The translations under genes were made by a program, and so were the position numbers. This document shows positions 6,755-11,177 of a stretch of 11,177 nt of DNA, piece after piece. Under the pieces are notes generated by a model. That model was given only the letters and a program-made list of their open reading frames with translations. It was not told the DNA's origin and did not search any database. Position 1 is the first letter of the stretch, and every line of letters starts with the position of its first letter. Source of the DNA: Pseudomonas sp. (GTDB taxonomy: Bacteria > Pseudomonadota > Gammaproteobacteria > Pseudomonadales > Pseudomonadaceae); assembly GCF_030147005.1 (NCBI RefSeq), contig NZ_JASLAW010000195.1, positions 1 to 11,177 of the forward strand, read 5' to 3'.

Positions 6755-7696
6755 TCAAGCAACGGATCGGTTAAGCAATTCGGCGCGGGTGGGCAGGCCT
6801 TCCATATCGCCGCGACTCTGTACCGCGCGGCTGCCAATCCAGTTGCCGCGTTGCACCGCCTCGGGAAAACTGGCGTTTTCCAGCAGGGCGCTGATCATGC
6901 CCACGGCAAAACCGTCGCCGGCGCCCACGGTGTCGACCACCTTGTCCACGCGCACGGCGGCGACGAAACCCTGGTCCATCTGGGTGCGGTAGTAAGCGCC
7001 ATCGGGGCCGAGCTTGATCGCCACGGCTTCGGCGCCCAGGTCCAGGTAGAACGCGGCAATGTCCGCCGGGTCATCGAAGCCGGTGAGCAGACGGCCTTCG
7101 CCGAGGCCGGGCAGCACCCAGTCGGCGAGGCCGGCGAGGGCGTTTATTTCGCGGATCATCCGGGCTTCGCTGCCCCACAGGGAGGGGCGCAGGTTCGGGT
7201 CGAATGACACGCTGCGCCCGGCCTTGCGCATCTGTGTCATCAGCTCCACCGACAATTCGCGGGTGGCCTCGGACAATGCCGGCGGAATCCCGGTGGCATG
7301 CAGGTGGCGGGCTTGCAGCAGTGCCGGCTTGATGTCCGCGATCGATAAATGGCTGGCCGCCGAGCCTTTGCGGAAGTACTCCACCTGGGGGTCGGCGCCG
7401 GCTTCTTCGCGGGACTTGAGTTGAAAACCGGTGGGGTGCAGTGGGTCGACGGTCACATGGCGACAGTCCAGGCCTTCGTTGGCCAGGGTGTCGACGACGA
7501 AGCGCCCGAGTGAGTCGTTACCCACCCGGCTCAACCACGCAACCTTGAAGCCCAGGCGCGACAGGCCGATCGCGACATTGCTGTCGGCCCCTGCAATGCG
7601 TTTGTGAAACTGACCGACCTGGGCCAGATCGCCGGTCTGCTCGGCGACAAACATCGCCATGGTTTCGCCAAACGACAGGATATCGATCTCAGACAT
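6755..7696 (-). CDS. kguK: 2-ketogluconate kinase (PfkB/ribokinase family)
   Basis: This 313-residue cytoplasmic sugar kinase phosphorylates 2-ketogluconate with ATP to 2-keto-6-phosphogluconate. The PfkB layout is complete: N-terminal substrate-binding segment AGADSNVAIGLSRLG (35-49), SFDPNLRPSLW (164-174, as in 2-keto-3-deoxygluconate kinases), and the anion-hole and catalytic motif DTVGAGDGF (255-263) with catalytic Asp261. The frame is open from an ATG at 7723, but the ATG at 7696 has GGAG 7 nt upstream and gives the expected MSEIDILSFGETMA start. It overlaps the end of kguE by 8 bases (ATGTCTGA), a translational-coupling arrangement. A 45-bp gap follows before kguT. The closest alternative is a KDG kinase; placement between kguE and kguT favours 2-ketogluconate. 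Confidence 0.93.
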   Translation of the reverse strand: MSEIDILSFGETMAMFVAEQTGDLAQVGQFHKRIAGADSNVAIGLSRLGFKVAWLSRVGNDSLGRFVVDTLANEGLDCRHVTVDPLHPTGFQLKSREEAGADPQVEYFRKGSAASHLSIADIKPALLQARHLHATGIPPALSEATRELSVELMTQMRKAGRSVSFDPNLRPSLWGSEARMIREINALAGLADWVLPGLGEGRLLTGFDDPADIAAFYLDLGAEAVAIKLGPDGAYYRTQMDQGFVAAVRVDKVVDTVGAGDGFAVGMISALLENASFPEAVQRGNWIGSRAVQSRGDMEGLPTRAELLNRSVA

Positions 7697-8471
7697 GGGC
7701 ATTCTCCACGCGGGGTTGGCCAAGGTGGGCGAGGGTGGCGACCTGTTGCGCGGTGACGTCGACCAGGTCGTCGCCCTGCAGCGGAAATTCCACCGCCCGG
7801 GTAATGCCTTGGGTCATATGTGTGAGCAGTTGTTCCCACAGATGCAGGTCGCTGGCGCCGGGCGGCAGGGCCACCAGCTTGCCGTCCGGGCGACGGGCCA
7901 CGGCCTTGCAGTGCAGGTAATCCACATGCCGGCCCAACAGGCGCGCGGCGGTGAGCGCGGACTGGTCCTGCCACTGCCAGTTGCCGATGTCGAAGGTCAT
8001 CTTCACCGGCAGGCCCAGGCGTTCGACCTCGGTGAAAAAACGTTGCATCGGCTCGATCCGGCCGCCTTGCAGGGTCTGGTCGTTTTCCACCAGCAACTTG
8101 ACCGGGTGGCGATTGAGCAGGGCGTGCAGGCTCTCCAGGTCATTGGTGTCGGTGAAGTAGCCCAGCGACACTTTCAGCCAACGCGAGCCGAAGGCCTGGG
8201 CGCGGTCCAGGGTGGCGGCGAGGTCTGCATTGGCCTGGGCACGGCCGGCGACCCAGAGTTCCAGCGGCGAAGAAAACACCGAGTCCAGGCCTTGCTCGGC
8301 GGCAGCCTGGGCCAGTTCGGCGGGGTCTTCGTGAGTGAGCAGTTCTTCACGCCATTCGATGCGCTGGGCACCGGCGGCACTTAACAGCGCAACGAAACTC
8401 AGTTGGCCCTGCTGTCGGACCAGGTCGGCGCCGTAGCTGGAAAGGCTGATGGAAACGGGGTACTTGTGCAT
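7689..8471 (-). CDS. kguE: KguE, sugar-phosphate isomerase/epimerase-like TIM-barrel protein
   Basis: This is a 260-residue protein of the xylose-isomerase-like (AP-endonuclease 2) TIM-barrel superfamily. The usual metal ligands can be picked out: Glu129 in KLLVENDQ, Asp161 in MTFDIGNW, His187 in DYLHCKAV and Glu228 in AVEFPLQG. An earlier conserved IEWREEL (38-44) packs near the active site. It is cytoplasmic, with no signal peptide. It is the first gene of the kguEKTD operon, and the name denotes a presumed 2-ketogluconate epimerase. The exact reaction is not established, and kinase plus reductase would suffice for catabolism. The ATG at 8471 follows a good Shine-Dalgarno (GAGGT, 8 nt spacing) that directly abuts the PtxS operator. 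The 3' end overlaps kguK by 8 bases. Confidence 0.9.
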   Translation of the reverse strand: MHKYPVSISLSSYGADLVRQQGQLSFVALLSAAGAQRIEWREELLTHEDPAELAQAAAEQGLDSVFSSPLELWVAGRAQANADLAATLDRAQAFGSRWLKVSLGYFTDTNDLESLHALLNRHPVKLLVENDQTLQGGRIEPMQRFFTEVERLGLPVKMTFDIGNWQWQDQSALTAARLLGRHVDYLHCKAVARRPDGKLVALPPGASDLHLWEQLLTHMTQGITRAVEFPLQGDDLVDVTAQQVATLAHLGQPRVENAHV

Positions 8472-8484
8472 TGTTGTTTACCTC

Positions 8485-8498
8485 TGAAACCGGTTTCA
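8485..8498. promoter_or_regulatory. PtxS operator in front of kguE
   Basis: This is a perfect 14-bp palindrome, TGAAACCGGTTTCA, identical to the PtxS target reported for P. putida kgu and gad promoters. In the kguE direction its last base is immediately followed by GAGGT, the kguE Shine-Dalgarno, 14 bases before the ATG. Bound PtxS would therefore cover the ribosome-binding region of the DNA, implying either a transcription start inside or just upstream of the operator or a roadblock mode. 2-Ketogluconate is the known inducer that releases PtxS. Confidence 0.92.
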
Positions 8499-8518
8499 TT
8501 TTTGTGCGCAGAGCAAAA

Positions 8519-8607
8519 TGTGGGAGGGGGCTTGCCGCCGATCGCGGTGGGTCAGCTACAGATAAGCTGACTGATATTCCGCAATCGGGGGCAAGCCACC
8601 TCCCACA
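8519..8607. repeat. Intact REPIN overlapping the 3' end of ptxS
   Basis: The arms TGTGGGAGGGGGCTTGCC (from 8519) and GGCAAGCCACCTCCCACA (to 8607) are inverted with minor mismatches. They enclose a 7-bp perfect stem GTCAGCT/AGCTGAC (8551-8571). The REP type is the same as the one interrupted at 4150/4317. The ptxS stop (8556-8558) is inside the central hairpin, so half of the REPIN is translated. The other edge is 20 bp from the kguE operator. Confidence 0.88.
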
Positions 8608-9617
8608 GGGAGTTGGGTGGAGCCTCGGATGATCAGTTGGGGCAGGAAATCGAGGGTGCGGGTGGGGGCTGTATCGCCACGCAAACGCTTGAGCAGGCAG
8701 TCGAACGCACTGGCACCGATCGCCTCCGTCGGTTGGGCGAGTGCGGTGATGCCGTTGCCCACCAGCGGGTACCAGTCCAGGTCATCGAGGGCGATGAGGC
8801 CGATATCGTCGAACAGGTTGCAACCCAGCGCCTTGAGCGCACGGGTACACGCCAGGGCGGCCACGCCGTTGGCGCAGAACAGGGCTTTACGCGCGGGTTT
8901 GGCCAGGAAGATTTGCAGGTGGTGTTCCAGCGCGTCGCTCAGTTCCAGTACGGCGCCGTTCACGTCCGGGCGCCGGGCGATTTCAGCCTTGAAACTGTGC
9001 AGCCGTTCCAACCGTGAACTGGTGCCATCGGTGGCTTCGCTTACCAGCAACACCTCGCGGTAGCCCTGCCGTTCAAGATGCTCCAGCGCCATGCGCACCG
9101 CCGCCGGGTTGTCCAGCCCCACCAGGTCGCTGTGCAGCGGCTCGACCTTGCGGTCCACCAGCACCAGGGGCATTTCCCGTTGCAGTTCCAGCAGTTGGTC
9201 GAGGTGATGACCGAGGGTGTTCACGATCAGCCCTTCGATGTTGTAAGAGCGCAATGCCGCGAGGTGCTGGCGCTCCTGCTCGTCATCGCGGTCGGTATTG
9301 CACACCACCAGGCTGTAGCCGTGCTGGCGGCAGGCGGTTTCGACGCCGTGCATCACGGCAATGGAATAAGGGTTGCGGATATCGGCCACCAGCATGCCGA
9401 TCAGGCGAGTGCGTCCACGTTTAAGGCCGCGGGCCATTTGGTTGGGGTGATAGCCGAGTTCAGCAATGGCCTGTTCGATGCGCAGGGCGATGACATCGGA
9501 GAGCAGGGCGCGGTCATCGCCGATGAAGCGCGAGACGCTGGCCTTGGACACGCCGGCGCGTTCGGCGACGTCGAGCATGGTCACGCGGCTGCGCTGGGCT
9601 GCGGAAAATGAGGTCAC
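8556..9617 (-). CDS. ptxS: PtxS, LacI-family repressor of 2-ketogluconate genes
   Basis: This 353-residue repressor has an N-terminal LacI-type helix-turn-helix (residues 13-32, TMLDVAERAGVSKASVSRFI), a hinge helix near NQMARGLKRGRT (59-70) and a periplasmic-binding-protein-like effector domain to about 335 (starting LIGMLVADIRNPYS). The sequence closely resembles Pseudomonas PtxS as I remember it (SRFIGDDRALLSDVIALRIEQAIAELGY, written here in part as the 20-residue core RFIGDDRALLSDVIALRIEQ). It binds 2-ketogluconate and represses kguEKTD and itself. The start is GTG at 9617 with AAAGG about 8 nt upstream; starting at Met14 would cut the helix-turn-helix. The last 16 residues (VGGGLPPIAEYQSAYL) are encoded by a REPIN, so the natural C-terminus was probably replaced or extended. 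The DNA-binding and core domains look intact. kguE follows in the same direction 84 bp downstream. Confidence 0.94.
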   Translation of the reverse strand: MTSFSAAQRSRVTMLDVAERAGVSKASVSRFIGDDRALLSDVIALRIEQAIAELGYHPNQMARGLKRGRTRLIGMLVADIRNPYSIAVMHGVETACRQHGYSLVVCNTDRDDEQERQHLAALRSYNIEGLIVNTLGHHLDQLLELQREMPLVLVDRKVEPLHSDLVGLDNPAAVRMALEHLERQGYREVLLVSEATDGTSSRLERLHSFKAEIARRPDVNGAVLELSDALEHHLQIFLAKPARKALFCANGVAALACTRALKALGCNLFDDIGLIALDDLDWYPLVGNGITALAQPTEAIGASAFDCLLKRLRGDTAPTRTLDFLPQLIIRGSTQLPVGGGLPPIAEYQSAYL

Positions 9618-9641
9618 GAGGACGGCCTTTCTTATTGGATT

Positions 9642-9655
9642 TGAAAGTGGTTTGA
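9642..9655. promoter_or_regulatory. Degenerate second PtxS-like site
   Basis: TGAAAGTGGTTTGA matches 11 of 14 positions of the PtxS palindrome and overlaps the perfect operator at 9653 by three bases. It lies in the presumed ptxS 5' untranslated region, where a second weak dimer could strengthen autorepression. It may also be chance similarity. Confidence 0.35.
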
Positions 9656-9666
9656 AACCGGTTTCA
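9653..9666. promoter_or_regulatory. PtxS operator in front of ptxS
   Basis: This is a perfect TGAAACCGGTTTCA palindrome, identical to the one before kguE. It begins 36 bases upstream of the ptxS GTG and sits immediately downstream of the proposed -10 box, so it would cover the transcription start: a classic autorepression layout. A further half site, TGAAACCG, occurs at 9729-9736 on the side of the divergent gene. Confidence 0.92.
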
Positions 9667-9667
9667 G

Positions 9668-9695
9668 AAGATCATTGGTCATCGCGTTTCGTCAA
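9668..9695 (-). promoter_or_regulatory. Candidate sigma-70 promoter of ptxS
   Basis: Read on the minus strand, TTGACG (-35, positions 9695-9690; 5 of 6 consensus bases) is followed after 16 bp by GATCTT (-10, positions 9673-9668; poor match but with the key A2 and T6). The predicted start falls at about 9660, inside the PtxS operator. The position is consistent with repression; the -10 match is weak. Confidence 0.4.
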
Positions 9696-9840
9696 CCGTT
9701 CTTTGAGGCGGGATGGCGGTTAACTGTTTGAAACCGACCAGTGGTAAGGCTACCTGTTAGTTCTGACAGTAGGCGAATGAGCACTACAGGTATTCAATTC
9801 CTCCCAAGTAGCGGTGTCGCGGGAATTGCCGGAGATGGAT

Positions 9841-11109
9841 ATGAGTACCTCAAAAACGGGTAAACCCACGGGTGTCGAGCCCTCTGATCCAGGCAGCACT
9901 GCCGCGCCGGAACGGCCCCATGTGGTCGCTGCCCTGCCTGACGGACTGCTGCCCGCGCAGTACTACTCAAGTGATTTGGAAGTTGAGCTCGTTACGCCGT
10001 GGGGCTTCTTACCTGGTGTGGGCGTCACTCACTGGGTTGTTTTTGAATGGGGTGACCGTAGTACTGGGTCCGTCGACGTGCCGTCTCCCTTGGAATTGGT
10101 CGGTCCACTTACTGCTGCGGACTTTCCCTACGCTACATCAATCCCTAAGGCATTCCTGCGGACTAGCGCGGTTGTAGATCTCACGTATCGCATCCACCTC
10201 GATACGCCGGACAACGCGATCTACGACCGATCGGAAGTCACCCCCCTTCGTATTGACCGCAATGCGCCGGGCGTCGGCGAGAGGCTCGCCCCCGCGATCT
10301 TCCCTGTCAACCCCATCACGGATGACTATCTGAATATGACGCCTCTGGTGCCGATGGAAATCCAGGGATCCTATCGAGACCGTGAAATCGGTGACGAAAT
10401 CGTGATGTATTTCTCTGCCACGAATGCTCTGCCAACAGGAGCTCCAGACCATACTTCACTGCCACTGACAAGCGCTACCGGCCAGATATTTGTCGATGTC
10501 CCCAATACCATTTTTAAAAGCTTTCCGGGCGCCCAATTCATCTTTTGCTTTTACCGTCTGAGAGATCGGGCCGGTAACCTCAACCCGCAATTTTCAGAGA
10601 TGGCGCAAGCTGGTTTGGGGGTTGCCATCCCTTCTCCGACTTACTTGCGGCCAAGGTATCCACAGTCGGAATCGAACCCGATAAGCAATCCGAACAAATA
10701 TATGACGTGCAGCTGCATACCGCCGCTCTGGGAGGGCGTTGAAATTCGCGTCGAGCAGGGCACTCCACCGCTTCCGGTTATCGAGGTTGGGGACGTTGTC
10801 ACGATGCGGTTTCAGGGGTATCGCCAGGCTCCTGATGTCGACGCGCTTCCCGATATCGTTGACACCCAAACCTATGTATGGGACGCAGCCGCTGATGCCA
10901 ACGGCTACCACTCGTTTTGGATCAGGGATGTGGAGCGCTTGATTCGCCCGCTCAAGGTCAACGCCGGGGGGGAGGCGAGCTATATGGTATCCCGGGGTGC
11001 CTCCATCAAAGGCAGATCGTTCTCCAGATTCGGGCGATTTGACCGCGTCGTTCCATCCACATCTGAACCCCGTTATTGCTGGATGGGCGGGAGTGTACCT
11101 GAGCCTTAA
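9841..11109 (+). CDS. Uncharacterised protein with apparent tandem beta-sandwich (Ig-like) modules
   Basis: This is a 422-residue protein that I do not recognise by name. The first 33 residues are a low-complexity linker rich in Pro, Ser, Thr and Gly (GKPTGVEPSDPGSTAAPERP) with no signal peptide or membrane segment. Three divergent units of roughly 95-115 residues follow: about 34-141, 168-262 and 290-406. Units 2 and 3 share (I/V)GDxVxMxF (IGDEIVMYF at 183-191; VGDVVTMRF at 316-324). Units 1 and 2 end alike (IPKAFLRTS...YRIHLDTPDNAIYDRS; VPNTIFKSF...YRLRDRAGNLNPQFS). This pattern of alternating hydrophobics and Asp-Gly turns suggests Ig-like folds. ATG 9841 has GGAG 6 nt upstream; an in-frame GTG at 9814 has no Shine-Dalgarno. 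The gene looks less GC-rich than the kgu genes, suggesting a different history. It diverges from ptxS. No function is assigned. CCTGAGCC is repeated around its stop, with nothing terminator-like seen to the window end. Confidence 0.8.
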   Translation: MSTSKTGKPTGVEPSDPGSTAAPERPHVVAALPDGLLPAQYYSSDLEVELVTPWGFLPGVGVTHWVVFEWGDRSTGSVDVPSPLELVGPLTAADFPYATSIPKAFLRTSAVVDLTYRIHLDTPDNAIYDRSEVTPLRIDRNAPGVGERLAPAIFPVNPITDDYLNMTPLVPMEIQGSYRDREIGDEIVMYFSATNALPTGAPDHTSLPLTSATGQIFVDVPNTIFKSFPGAQFIFCFYRLRDRAGNLNPQFSEMAQAGLGVAIPSPTYLRPRYPQSESNPISNPNKYMTCSCIPPLWEGVEIRVEQGTPPLPVIEVGDVVTMRFQGYRQAPDVDALPDIVDTQTYVWDAAADANGYHSFWIRDVERLIRPLKVNAGGEASYMVSRGASIKGRSFSRFGRFDRVVPSTSEPRYCWMGGSVPEP

Positions 11110-11177
11110 CCTGAGCCCGGGCCGGGCCTGAGAAGGGCGGATTCTTCAGGGATTGGGTTCGCTGGCTTTTACGCTAT

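Noticed and set aside
6218..7207. Plus-strand open frame spanning kguT and kguK
   Set aside because: It crosses two well-supported genes and their spacer, and its His/Gly/Gln-rich translation shows no domain.
8556..9617. ptxS as a frameshifted pseudogene because of its odd tail
   Set aside because: The helix-turn-helix, hinge and effector core are uninterrupted at full length, and perfect operators are retained. Only the last 16 residues are unusual.
9751..9792. Inverted repeat TACCTGT / ACAGGTA upstream of the orphan gene
   Set aside because: The arms are 7 bp with a 28-nt gap, which is easily chance, and I see no promoter boxes that it would regulate.

Overview
The window looks like chromosomal DNA of a Pseudomonas of the fluorescens group. 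The evidence is the high-GC coding style, the REP/REPIN-type extragenic palindromes (GGGCTTGCCC and GGGAGCTTGCTCCC cores), and a complete ptxS-kguEKTD 2-ketogluconate locus whose proteins and operator match the Pseudomonas system. The genus is well supported; the species cannot be fixed from this sequence.

Layout. Bases 1-186 are a cluster of nested palindromic repeats cut by the window edge; 187-346 holds nothing I can identify. On the minus strand, 347-2251 encodes an NCS2-family xanthine/uric-acid-type permease followed 12 bp later by a small LEA-type-2 lipoprotein. A methyl-accepting chemotaxis protein (2486-4111, plus strand) is divergent from the permease across 234 bp. Bases 4112-4436 are gene-free and filled by a second, complete copy of the nested repeat. 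Bases 4437-8471 (minus strand) are kguD, kguT, kguK and kguE, tightly packed and read in the order kguE-K-T-D. Upstream of them, and co-directional, is the repressor gene ptxS (8556-9617). A plus-strand orphan gene (9841-11109) diverges from ptxS and encodes a protein with apparent tandem beta-sandwich modules. The last 68 bp hold nothing recognisable.

How the genes work together. KguT imports 2-ketogluconate, KguK phosphorylates it, and KguD reduces 2-keto-6-phosphogluconate to 6-phosphogluconate for the Entner-Doudoroff and pentose phosphate routes. KguE is an accessory TIM-barrel protein of uncertain reaction. PtxS represses both itself and kguEKTD. A perfect 14-bp TGAAACCGGTTTCA operator lies in front of ptxS and another in front of kguE. 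No ptxR-like regulator gene lies beside ptxS in this window.

The most unusual signal is in the repeats. At 4151-4316 a 166-bp palindromic unit with its own terminal inverted repeats (TAATGCCGGTCAG / CTGACTGGCATTA) and an internal REPIN appears to be inserted into the core of another REP. It is flanked by what looks like a 10-bp duplication (GGGCTTGCCC / GGGCTTTCCC). The right half of a second copy is joined to the same target sequence at 106/107. A third, uninterrupted REPIN (8519-8607) supplies the last 16 codons and the stop codon of ptxS and lies only 20 bp from the kguE operator.
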